Below, piece by piece: positions 53,844 to 61,855 of a stretch of DNA of 64,000 nt (position 1 is its first letter; each line of letters begins with the position of its first letter). The notes beneath the pieces were generated by a model. That model was not told the DNA's origin. It saw only the letters and a program-made list of their open reading frames with translations, and made no database searches. The stretch comes from Massilia sp. R2A-15 (GTDB lineage: Bacteria > Pseudomonadota > Gammaproteobacteria > Burkholderiales > Burkholderiaceae_D). A program made the position numbers and the translations under genes. The stretch spans positions 4,964,453-5,028,452 of the forward strand of contig NZ_CP131935.1 of assembly GCF_030704305.1 (NCBI RefSeq), given 5' to 3'.

Positions 53844-54709
53844 CGCTGAGGTACGCCTTCATTCGCGAGCATGCCGAGATGTATCCGGTCGGGCTGATGT
53901 GCCGCTTACTTGGCGTAAGCCGAAGCGGCTACCATGCCTCGCGCTGTCGCCCTATGAGCCCGCGCGATAGCGCGGACATTGCCTTGATTGCGAGGCTTCA
54001 CGAGATCGACGCGGAACACCGGCGCGCTGCAGGCGTCATCAAGATGTGGCGGGTGCTACGCGCGGAAAAAAATCCATGCGGGCGAAATCGAGTGGCACGT
54101 CTACGACGTTGCGCCGGCATTCAGACGCTTCGAACCCAACGACTGCAAAGCAAACCCGCACCGCAACAAAAAGAACCGCCAGCCCCGAATCTGGTGAACC
54201 GGAAATTCAAGGTTGCCCTTCCAAACCGCGTGTGGGTGGGCGACATGACGCAAATCACCACACTGACGGGGATAAGCCATCTGTCGATATTCCTGGATTT
54301 GTCCACGCACGCTGTCATGGGCTGGGCGATGGGAACGAGCCAGACCGCCGCCCTGGCCGTGCAGACGATCGAAGCGGCCATGGAGCGATATCGCCCGCCG
54401 CCAGGGCTCGTTTGCCACACGGATCAGGGATCGCCTTACGGCTCGAAGAAGTTTCGCGACTACCTCGAGTCGAAGGGCGCAATTGCGAGCATGAGCCGCA
54501 AAGGGAACTGTCACGATAACGCGGTTGCGGAGAGCTTCTTCTCGAACCTGAAGAACGAGTTGACGCATCACTTCGTGTATGAAGATCACGCTGCCGCGGT
54601 TGCCGCCGTCAAAGATCATATTGAGGTGTACTACAATACAATCCGACTTCATCAATCGCTCGGCTACAAAACGCCGGCGCAGGTCCAGGCGCAGCACATG
54701 TGTTGCTAA
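53816..54709 (+). CDS. IS3-family transposase OrfB (expressed by -1 frameshift)
   Basis: The frame after the slippery site (also open back to an ATG at 53675 inside orfA) encodes about 297 residues: an HTH_21-like segment, then the rve/DDE core with Asp in WVGDMTQITT, Asp in VCHTDQGSPYGS and Glu in HDNAVAESFFSNLKNE, and the terminal RLHQSLGYKTPAQV. No premature stop is seen, so the OrfAB fusion should be active. The break between orfA and orfB is normal for the family, not a mutation. Confidence 0.92.
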   Translation, partial: SRGVLHAPIALRYAFIREHAEMYPVGLMCRLLGVSRSGYHASRCRPMSPRDSADIALIARLHEIDAEHRRAAGVIKMWRVLRAEKNPCGRNRVARLRRCAGIQTLRTQRLQSKPAPQQKEPPAPNLVNRKFKVALPNRVWVGDMTQITTLTGISHLSIFLDLSTHAVMGWAMGTSQTAALAVQTIEAAMERYRPPPGLVCHTDQGSPYGSKKFRDYLESKGAIASMSRKGNCHDNAVAESFFSNLKNELTHHFVYEDHAAAVAAVKDHIEVYYNTIRLHQSLGYKTPAQVQAQHMCC

Positions 54710-54739
54710 TTAACCTGTCCACCAAACCGGTGCATCTCA

Positions 54740-54750
54740 GACCTGACCCC
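54740..54750 (+). repeat. Family 1 repeat, right part of the copy split by the IS3-family element
   Basis: GACC then TGACCCC; completes the copy begun at 53466. Confidence 0.9.
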
Positions 54751-54773
54751 ATCTTCAGACGTAAAGGCAACAT

Positions 54774-54800
54774 GGGGTCAGGTCCGCGGGACCAGACCCC
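54774..54800 (-). repeat. Family 1 palindromic repeat, copy k
   Basis: GGGGTCAGGTCC, GCG, GGACCAGACCCC (one loop base variant), inverted relative to the IS-split copy 23 bp to its left. Confidence 0.9.
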
Positions 54801-54854
54801 CAACCCAGTCCGTTGCGGCATATCAATATAGAACGCGAACTCTAAAGTTCCCGT

Positions 54855-54894
54855 TTGACATTTCCTCCCGAGTGGATAATAGTACGAGCGTTCG
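54855..54894 (+). promoter_or_regulatory. Candidate promoter/operator of the beta-oxidation regulator
   Basis: A perfect TTGACA (54855-54860), GATAAT at 54875-54880 (14-bp spacer, short) and an imperfect palindrome CGAGCGTTCG (54885-54894) directly downstream. It could be a TetR autoregulatory site. Confidence 0.35.
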
Positions 54895-54965
54895 GATTTT
54901 TTTCGCGCGTCGGCGCGCTTCTGCTCAACCAATCGGGTAACCCCATCAACACTTCCGCCAAATTC

Positions 54966-55571
54966 ATGCGCAAGGGCGAACTGACCCGTGCCGCCATCCT
55001 CGACGTCGCGCTCGAGTTGGCAAGCCGCGACGGCCTCGAAGGGCTGACCATCGGCCTGCTCGCCGACAAAATGAACATGAGCAAATCCGGCGTGTTCGCC
55101 CATTTCGGCTCGCGCGAGGATTTGCAGATCGAAGTACTCAAGCTGTACCACAGCCGCTTCGAGCAGGAAGTGTTCTTCCCCAGCGTGCAGGAAGCGCGCG
55201 GCATCACGCGCCTCAAGGCCATGTTCGCGCGCTGGATCAAGCGCGTCAGCGTCGAAATCGCCTCCGGCTGCATCTACATCAGCGGCGCCGTCGAATACGA
55301 CGACCGCCCCGGCCCGATCCGCGAGGAGCTCGTCGCTATGGTTCGCGCCTGGCAGGGCGCGCTGCTGCGCTGCGTGCAGCAGGCGATCGAATGCGGCGAC
55401 CTGAAACCGGACACCGACGCCGAACAGCTGGTCTACGAAATGTATGGCCTGATCCTCGCGCTGCACCACGACGCGCGCTTCCTGCGCATGCCTGGCAGCG
55501 TGGAGCGCGCCAAGGCCGGCTTCGACCGGCTGATCCAGAATTACCAGAATCCTCAAAAGCACCAGGGCTGA
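54966..55571 (+). CDS. TetR-family regulator of the fatty-acid oxidation operon
   Basis: 201 residues: an N-terminal HTH (TRAAILDVALELASRDGLEG ... LADKMNMSKSGVFAHFGSRE) and an effector-binding C-terminal domain (TetR_C_6-like). ATG 54966 gives the normal start; the longer frame begins in the promoter. It is followed by three beta-oxidation genes in the same direction, so it likely represses them and is released by acyl-CoA, as PsrA/FadR-type TetR proteins are. This function is inferred from context. Confidence 0.87.
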   Translation: MRKGELTRAAILDVALELASRDGLEGLTIGLLADKMNMSKSGVFAHFGSREDLQIEVLKLYHSRFEQEVFFPSVQEARGITRLKAMFARWIKRVSVEIASGCIYISGAVEYDDRPGPIREELVAMVRAWQGALLRCVQQAIECGDLKPDTDAEQLVYEMYGLILALHHDARFLRMPGSVERAKAGFDRLIQNYQNPQKHQG

Positions 55572-55610
55572 TCGCCGCCCTCTATTCAATACCTCGTCAG
55601 GAGAATCATC

Positions 55611-57401
55611 ATGGGTCAATACGTCGCGCCAATCCGGGACATGCAGTTCTTGCTGCACGAAGTCTTCAACGTCACCGAAGAACTGAAGGCGATGCCGAAG
55701 TTCGAAGACGTCGACGCCGACATCATCAACCAGGTGCTGGAAGAGGGCGCCAGGTTCACCCAGGAAGTGCTGTTCCCGCTGAACCACTCGGGCGACCGCG
55801 AAGGCTGCCACTACGATAAAGAGACCAAATCGGTCACCACGCCGAAGGGTTTCAAGGACGCCTACAAGAAGTACGTCGAGGGCGGCTGGGCCGCGCTGGC
55901 GTGCGACCCTGAATACGGCGGCCAGGGCCTGCCGATCGTGCTGAACAACTCCTTCTACGAGATGCTCAATTCGTCCAACCAGGCCTGGTCGATGTATCCG
56001 GGCCTGTCGCACGGCGCCTACGAGTGCCTGAAGGAGCACGGCACCGACGAACAGAAAAAGCTGTACCTGCCGAAGCTCGTCTCGGGCGAATGGACCGGCA
56101 CCATGTGCCTGACCGAAGCCCACTGCGGCACCGACCTTGGCATGCTGCGCTCGAAAGCGCTGCCGCAGGCCGACGGCTCGTGGCTGATCACCGGCTCGAA
56201 GATCTTCATCTCGGCCGGCGAGCACGATATGTCCGAGAACATCGTCCACCTGGTGCTGGCCCGCGTGCCGGACGCGCCGGAAGGCTCGAAAGGAATCTCG
56301 CTGTTCATCGTGCCGAAGTTCCTGCCCAACGCCGACGGCAGCGTCGGCGCGCGCAACCCGATCACCTGCGGCGCCATCGAAGAGAAGATGGGCATCCACG
56401 GCAATTCGACCTGCCAGATGAACCTCGACGGCTCGCGCGGCTGGATCATCGGCGAGCCTAACAAGGGCCTGCAGGCGATGTTCGTCTTCATGAACGCGGC
56501 CCGCCTCGGCGTCGGCATGCAGTCGCTCGGCCTGACCGAAGTGGCGTACCAGAACGCACTGGTGTACGCGAAAGACCGCATCCAGATGCGCAGCCTGTCC
56601 GGCCCGAAGGCGCCGGACAAGCCGGCCGACCCGATCATCGTGCACCCGGACGTGCGCCGCATGCTGCTGACCGCGAAAGCCTACGCCGAAGGCGGCCGCG
56701 CCTTCTCGTCGTATGTCGCGCTGCAGATCGACCGCGAACTGAATCACCCTGACGCCGACGTGCGCAAGGAAGCGGCAGACGAAGTCGCGCTGCTCACGCC
56801 AATCATCAAGGCCTTCATCACCGACAACGGCTGGATCGCGACCTCCGAAGCGATGCAGGTCTACGGCGGCCACGGCTACATCGCCGAGTGGGGCATGGAG
56901 CAGTATGTGCGCGACGCCCGCATCAACATGATCTACGAAGGCACCAACACCGTGCAGTCGCTCGACCTCCTGGGCCGCAAGATCCTGATGGACAACGGCG
57001 CCAAGCTGCGCAAGTTCGGCGAGAAGATCAAGGCCTTCGTCGAAGAGAACGGCACCGACGAGGCGCTGTCCGAATTCGTCACGCCGCTGGGCGACCTGGG
57101 CGACAAGGTCACCAAGCTGACCATGGAAATCGGCATGAAGGCGTTCCAGAATCCGGACGAAGTGGGCGCGGCCGCCGTGCCTTACCTGCGCGTGGTCGGC
57201 CACATGGTCTACAGCTACTTCTTCGCGCAGATGGCGAAGATCGCGCTGGCCAAGGAAGACTCGGGCGACAACTTCTACAAGGCCAAGCTGGCCACCGCGC
57301 GCTTCTACTTTGCGCGCCTGTACCCCGAGACCGCGATGCTGATCCGCCAGGCCCGTTCCGGCTCGGCCAACCTGCTGGCGCTGGACGCCGACCTGTTCTA
57401 A
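55611..57401 (+). CDS. Acyl-CoA dehydrogenase (long, C-terminal extended form)
   Basis: FAD enzyme for the first step of beta-oxidation. 596 residues: acyl-CoA DH N-terminal domain, middle domain (MCLTEAHCGTDLGMLRSKA, then GSKIFISAGEHD), catalytic C-terminal domain (GGHGYIAEWGMEQYVRDARI, with catalytic Glu in IYEGTN) and the extra C-terminal domain of the AcdB/FadE-like 600-residue class. The ATG lies 39 bp after the tetR stop, with AGGAGA upstream. Confidence 0.93.
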   Translation: MGQYVAPIRDMQFLLHEVFNVTEELKAMPKFEDVDADIINQVLEEGARFTQEVLFPLNHSGDREGCHYDKETKSVTTPKGFKDAYKKYVEGGWAALACDPEYGGQGLPIVLNNSFYEMLNSSNQAWSMYPGLSHGAYECLKEHGTDEQKKLYLPKLVSGEWTGTMCLTEAHCGTDLGMLRSKALPQADGSWLITGSKIFISAGEHDMSENIVHLVLARVPDAPEGSKGISLFIVPKFLPNADGSVGARNPITCGAIEEKMGIHGNSTCQMNLDGSRGWIIGEPNKGLQAMFVFMNAARLGVGMQSLGLTEVAYQNALVYAKDRIQMRSLSGPKAPDKPADPIIVHPDVRRMLLTAKAYAEGGRAFSSYVALQIDRELNHPDADVRKEAADEVALLTPIIKAFITDNGWIATSEAMQVYGGHGYIAEWGMEQYVRDARINMIYEGTNTVQSLDLLGRKILMDNGAKLRKFGEKIKAFVEENGTDEALSEFVTPLGDLGDKVTKLTMEIGMKAFQNPDEVGAAAVPYLRVVGHMVYSYFFAQMAKIALAKEDSGDNFYKAKLATARFYFARLYPETAMLIRQARSGSANLLALDADLF

Positions 57402-57423
57402 GAATAACGAGAGAGAGACCAAC

Positions 57424-59820
57424 ATGACCAATTTCATCGTCAAGAAAGTCGCCGTGCTGGGCGCCGGCGTGATGGGCGCGCAGATCGCCGCCCACTGCGT
57501 CAACGCCAAGGTGCCGGTGGTGCTGTTCGATTTGCCCGCAAAGGAAGGACCGAAGAACGGCATCGTCCTGCGCGCCATCGAGAACCTGAAAAAACTCAGC
57601 CCCGCGCCGCTCGGCCACAAGGACGACGCCGGCCTGATCGAAGTCGCCAACTACGAGGACAACCTAGAAGTGCTGGCTGGCTGCGACCTGATCATCGAAG
57701 CCATCGCCGAGCGCATGGACTGGAAGCACGACCTGTACAAGAAGGTCGCGCCGCACATCGCGCCGAACGCGATCTTCGCTTCGAACACCTCGGGCCTGTC
57801 GATCACCGCGCTGGCCGAAGGTTTCGACGAAGGCCTCAAGGCGCGCTTCTGCGGCGTCCACTTCTTCAACCCGCCGCGCTACATGCACCTGGTCGAGATC
57901 ATCCCGACCGCGTCCACCAGCCCGGCCATCGTCGACCAGCTCGAAGGCTTCCTGACCACCACCTTGGGCAAGGGCGTCGTGCGCGCCAAGGACACGCCTA
58001 ACTTCATCGCCAACCGCGTCGGCATCTTCGGCATGCTGGCCACCATCCATGAAGCCGAGAAGTTCGGCCTGTCGGTGGACGTGGTCGACGACCTGACCGG
58101 CGCCAAACTCGGTCGCGCAAAGTCGGGCACCTTCCGCACCGCCGACGTAGTGGGCCTGGACACCATGGGCCACGTGATCAAGACCATGCAGGACAACCTG
58201 GCGGACGATCCTTTCTCCGCTCTCTACAAGACGCCCGACGTGCTGGCCACGCTGGTGTCGAAGGGCGCGCTGGGTCAGAAGGCCGGCGCCGGTTTCTATA
58301 AAAAGGTCGGCAAGGACATCCAGCGCCTCGACTTCGCCACCGGCGAATACGTCGCCGGCGGCGGCAAGGCTGCCGACATCATCGCCCGCATCCTGAAAGA
58401 AAAGGATCCGGTCAAGAAATTCAAGGCGCTGCGCGAATCGACCAACCCGCAAGGCCAGTTCCTGTGGGCGATCTTCCGCGACGTGTTCCACTACATCGCG
58501 ATTCACCTCGACTCGATCGCCGACAACGCGCGCGACATCGACTTCGCGATGCGCTGGGGCTTCGGCTGGAACGTCGGCCCGTTCGAAACGTGGCAGGCCG
58601 CCGGCTGGCAGCAGATCGCCACCTGGATCAGCGAAGACATCGCCGCCGGCAAGGCGCTGACCACCGCACCGCTGCCGGCCTGGGTCACCAGCGGCCCTGT
58701 CGCCGAGCAGGGCGTGCACACGCCTGAAGGCTCGTACTCCGCGTCGAAAAACGCCTACGTGCCGCGCTCCGAACTGGCCGTCTACAAGCGCCAGGCCTTC
58801 CGCGCGCCTGTGTTCGGCGCCGGCGCCATCGACGGCAAGACCGCCGGCACCACCTTCCACGAAGACGACTCCGTGCGCATCTGGCATATGGACGACGAAG
58901 TGCTGGTCATCTCGCTCAAGACCAAGATGCACGTGATCGGCGAAGGCGTGATCAACGGCCTGAAGATGGCCCAGGCCGAAGCCGAGAAGAACTTCAAGGG
59001 CCTGGTGATCTGGAATACCGACGCGGCCGAAGGCGGCGCGTTCTCGGCCGGCGCCGACCTGCAGTCCGCGCTGCCGCTGTTCATGCAAGGCGGCGCCAAG
59101 GCGATGGAGCCGGGCATCAAGCTGCTGCAGAACACCTTCATGTCGATGAAGTATTCGAGCGTGCCGGTGGTTGCCGCGGTCGCTGGCCTGGCGCTCGGCG
59201 GCGGCTGCGAAATGGCGCTGCACGCATCGAAGCGTGTGGCCTCGATCGAGTCTTACATCGGCCTGGTCGAAGTCGGCGTGGGCCTGATCCCGGCCGGCGG
59301 CGGTTTGAAGGAAGCGGCGATCCGCGCCTCCAATGAAGCCAAGGGCAGCGACATCCTGCACTTCCTCAAGACCGGCTTCACCAATGCCGCGATGGCCAAT
59401 GTGTCCAAGTCCGCGCTGGAAGCGAAGGCGATGGGCTACCTGAAGGAAGACGACGTCATCGTGTTCAACGCCTACGAGCTGCTGCACGTGGCGAAGGTCG
59501 AAGCGCGCGCCATGTTCGACGCTGGCTACCGCCCGCCGCTGCAAAAGCCGATTACCGTCACCGGCCGCTACGGCTGGGCCACGATCCGCGCGCAGCTGGT
59601 CAACATGCGTGACGGCGGCTTCATCTCCGCCCACGACTTCAAGCTGGCCGACATGATCGCCGAAATCGTCACCGGCGGCGACATCGACCAGGGCAGCGTG
59701 GTGAGCGAGCAGTGGCTGATGGACATGGAGTGCAAGGCATTCCTCGAGCTGCTGAATAATCCGAAATCGCAGGAACGGATCATGGGCATGATGCAGACCG
59801 GTAAGCCGGTGCGCAACTGA
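57424..59820 (+). CDS. 3-hydroxyacyl-CoA dehydrogenase/enoyl-CoA hydratase fusion (FadN type)
   Basis: 798 residues; carries hydratase and NAD-dependent dehydrogenase steps. The dehydrogenase comes first (VAVLGAGVMGAQIAAHCV nucleotide loop, catalytic His in FCGVHFFNPPRYMHLVE), then a crotonase domain at about 480-690 (AFSAGADLQSAL, ALGGGCEMALHASK). This order is that of FadN/YusL and opposite to E. coli FadB. It starts 22 bp after the dehydrogenase gene. With the thiolase it completes a beta-oxidation cycle. Confidence 0.94.
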   Translation: MTNFIVKKVAVLGAGVMGAQIAAHCVNAKVPVVLFDLPAKEGPKNGIVLRAIENLKKLSPAPLGHKDDAGLIEVANYEDNLEVLAGCDLIIEAIAERMDWKHDLYKKVAPHIAPNAIFASNTSGLSITALAEGFDEGLKARFCGVHFFNPPRYMHLVEIIPTASTSPAIVDQLEGFLTTTLGKGVVRAKDTPNFIANRVGIFGMLATIHEAEKFGLSVDVVDDLTGAKLGRAKSGTFRTADVVGLDTMGHVIKTMQDNLADDPFSALYKTPDVLATLVSKGALGQKAGAGFYKKVGKDIQRLDFATGEYVAGGGKAADIIARILKEKDPVKKFKALRESTNPQGQFLWAIFRDVFHYIAIHLDSIADNARDIDFAMRWGFGWNVGPFETWQAAGWQQIATWISEDIAAGKALTTAPLPAWVTSGPVAEQGVHTPEGSYSASKNAYVPRSELAVYKRQAFRAPVFGAGAIDGKTAGTTFHEDDSVRIWHMDDEVLVISLKTKMHVIGEGVINGLKMAQAEAEKNFKGLVIWNTDAAEGGAFSAGADLQSALPLFMQGGAKAMEPGIKLLQNTFMSMKYSSVPVVAAVAGLALGGGCEMALHASKRVASIESYIGLVEVGVGLIPAGGGLKEAAIRASNEAKGSDILHFLKTGFTNAAMANVSKSALEAKAMGYLKEDDVIVFNAYELLHVAKVEARAMFDAGYRPPLQKPITVTGRYGWATIRAQLVNMRDGGFISAHDFKLADMIAEIVTGGDIDQGSVVSEQWLMDMECKAFLELLNNPKSQERIMGMMQTGKPVRN

Positions 59821-59839
59821 TCGAACGAGAGAGAACACT

Positions 59840-61036
59840 ATGAGCAAACAACTTCAAGACGCCTACATCGTCTCCGCCACCCGCACTCCGATCGGCAAGG
59901 CGCCGCGCGGCATGTTCAAGACCACCCGTCCGGACGACCTGCTGGTGCGCGTGATCCAGTCGGCCATGGCGCAGGCGCCTGGCCTCGACCCGAACCTGAT
60001 CAACGACGCCATCATCGGTTGCTCGTTCCCTGAAGCGGAGCAGGGCTTCAACATCGCCCGCATGTCGGTGCTGCTGGCCGGCCTGCCGAAGACCGTCGGC
60101 GGCGTCACCGTCAACCGCTACTGCGCATCGGGCATCACCGCGATTGCGATGGCGGCCGACCGCATCCGCGTCGGCGAAGCTGACGTGATGATCGCCGGCG
60201 GCGTCGAATCGATGTCGATGGTCCCGATGATGGGCCACCACCCATCGATGAACATGAACATGTTCACCGACGAGAACATCGGCATGGCCTACGGCATGGG
60301 CCTGACCGCGGAGAAGGTCGCGACCCAGTGGAAGGTCTCGCGCGAGCAGCAGGACGCGTTCTCCGTCGAGTCGCACCGCCGCGCCATCGCCGCGCAGCAG
60401 GCCGGCTTCTTCAAGGACGAGACCACGCCGGTCGAGATCATCACGCGCACGCCGAACCTGGCTACCGGCCAGGTCGACGTCAAGACCCGCACGGTCGACA
60501 CCGACGAAGGCGCTCGCGCCGATTCCACGATGGAGTCGCTGGCCAAACTGAAGCCGGTGTTCGCCGCCAAGGGCTCGGTCACCGCGGCCAACAGCTCGCA
60601 GATGTCGGACGGCGCCGGCGCGCTGCTGATCGTCAGCGAAAAGATCCTGCGCGAGCACAACCTCACCCCGCTGGCGAAGTTCTCGTCGTTCGCGGTCAAG
60701 GGCGTGCCGCCGGAGATCATGGGCATCGGCCCGAAGGTCGCGATTCCAGCGGCGTGTGCCGCGGCCGGCATCACCCAGGACCAGCTGGACTGGATCGAGC
60801 TGAACGAAGCCTTTGCCGCGCAGGCGCTGGCGGTGATGGGCGACCTGAACCTCGACCCGGCCAAGGTCAACCCGATGGGCGGCGCGATTGCGCTCGGCCA
60901 CCCGCTGGGCGCGACCGGCGCCATCCGTGCCGCGACCGTGATCCACGCACTGCGCCGAAACAACCTGAAGTACGGCATGGTGACGATGTGCGTCGGCACC
61001 GGCATGGGCGCCGCCGGCATCTTCGAACGCGTGTAA
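59840..61036 (+). CDS. Acetyl-CoA C-acyltransferase (3-ketoacyl-CoA thiolase)
   Basis: 398 residues; cleaves 3-ketoacyl-CoA to acetyl-CoA and a shortened acyl-CoA. The active-site Cys95 is in VNRYCASGIT, His in GGAIALGHPLGATG, and the second Cys in VTMCVGTGMGAAGIF; the NEAFAAQAL motif is present. FadA/FadI-like. Last gene of the operon; a strong terminator follows. Confidence 0.95.
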   Translation: MSKQLQDAYIVSATRTPIGKAPRGMFKTTRPDDLLVRVIQSAMAQAPGLDPNLINDAIIGCSFPEAEQGFNIARMSVLLAGLPKTVGGVTVNRYCASGITAIAMAADRIRVGEADVMIAGGVESMSMVPMMGHHPSMNMNMFTDENIGMAYGMGLTAEKVATQWKVSREQQDAFSVESHRRAIAAQQAGFFKDETTPVEIITRTPNLATGQVDVKTRTVDTDEGARADSTMESLAKLKPVFAAKGSVTAANSSQMSDGAGALLIVSEKILREHNLTPLAKFSSFAVKGVPPEIMGIGPKVAIPAACAAAGITQDQLDWIELNEAFAAQALAVMGDLNLDPAKVNPMGGAIALGHPLGATGAIRAATVIHALRRNNLKYGMVTMCVGTGMGAAGIFERV

Positions 61037-61056
61037 GTTCTGCTGCTCATACAACT

Positions 61057-61091
61057 AAAAACGCCGCGGAATCTCCGCGGCGTTTTTTTTT
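61057..61091 (+). terminator. Intrinsic terminator of the beta-oxidation operon
   Basis: AAAAACGCCGCGGA pairs with TCCGCGGCGTTTTT around ATC; a T9 run follows. Among the strongest terminators in the window. Confidence 0.95.
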
Positions 61092-61311
61092 CGTCGATCG
61101 TCAAACACTGTATGTTTTCATCGTTGCCGGCACAGGCTTCGGTGAACGTGCGCGCGAATTTTTACTCGCACACGCGTGCACGCCGGCGTCTGAATCCAGC
61201 TCAGATGAAAGCGCACTGATTGCGCCCGAAACCACTGCCGTATGACCTCACGGAATTTAAATAGCGAAAAAATCCCCTCCTAGTCTTTCATTGCGCGGGT
61301 TGGAACATTGA

Positions 61312-61536
61312 TCAATCACACACGCAATCAAAGACTGTCCCCTGCGGCTTGGAGGATGCAGGCGCGTCCCGCTTCACCAATCGACCATACCTTCCCGTCT
61401 CTTCGCATGTTGCGGCGCATGCATCGAGACGGCTTTGATAAGAGGGCGCTTTAAAAACGAAGGGGGATAAGAAAAACATTGCGACTATCACCGCCAGAAG
61501 AAACATCAAAATTCCGTTTCGCCAATCGAATTTCAT
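61312..61536 (-). CDS. Small single-pass membrane protein of unknown function
   Basis: 74 residues with a clear AAGGAGA ribosome binding site (61547-61541) before ATG 61536; the longer in-frame extension was rejected. One membrane helix near the N-terminus (ILMFLLAVIVAMFFLSPFVF), then a short periplasmic part with four cysteines (CAATCEETG ... CVCD) that could form disulphides. No recognised family. Upstream AT-rich DNA is unlike its neighbours; possibly acquired. Confidence 0.6.
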   Translation of the reverse strand: MKFDWRNGILMFLLAVIVAMFFLSPFVFKAPSYQSRLDACAATCEETGRYGRLVKRDAPASSKPQGTVFDCVCD

Positions 61537-61855
61537 TTCATCTCCTTGGACACTCTCAAATACGCTGCTCCTATCAGGGACTTCGGCACGCAATGCTGCG
61601 GAGCACCGCCACAGCGCGTAGAGTCATAATACCGCTTGTACCAGAGCCAACTCTCGCGACGCCGGGGCCCCATTTTCGTCTACTTCAAACCACAATGGGG
61701 TCAGGTCCGCAGGACCAGACCCCTTATTCATCGTGCGTCTGGCTGCAGCCAAAGAGACTAGAATGAAGGGGTAACCACGGCCACCAGATGTCCCACTTTT
61801 CAGCGCCCCCGTCCGGCGTCGGATCTTTATCCAGGCGGCGCGGGGGCGCGTTGTC
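61537..61855. other. Intergenic region with one family 1 repeat
   Basis: 319 bp. Apart from the repeat at 61697-61723 and the ribosome binding site of the small gene, nothing is recognised. Confidence 0.5.
61697..61723 (-). repeat. Family 1 palindromic repeat, copy l
   Basis: GGGGTCAGGTCC, GCA, GGACCAGACCCC; identical in sequence to copy e. Confidence 0.92.

Larger units (their letters stand above)
53483..54739 (+). mobile_element. IS3-family insertion sequence, complete
   Basis: 1257 bp, ends TGAGATG...CATCTCA, with imperfect inverted repeats of about 25 bp sharing GTTTGGTGGACA. Flanked by GACC direct repeats (53479-53482 and 54740-54743). Deleting it with one GACC restores a family 1 repeat. 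It has overlapping orfA and orfB with a slippery A7 run. Confidence 0.93.

Noticed and set aside
53532..54709. IS3 transposase as a frameshifted pseudogene
   Set aside because: The orfA/orfB break coincides with an A AAA AAA slippery run, the normal programmed -1 frameshift of IS3-family elements; the DDE residues are intact.
54855..54966. Extended TetR protein starting at TTG 54855
   Set aside because: The TTG is part of a consensus TTGACA and the extension has no homology-like pattern; ATG 54966 gives the typical TetR start.
54609..57650. Open frame of 1013 codons on the minus strand
   Set aside because: Antisense to the tetR, acyl-CoA dehydrogenase and IS genes; composition is typical of a shadow frame and no motif is seen.
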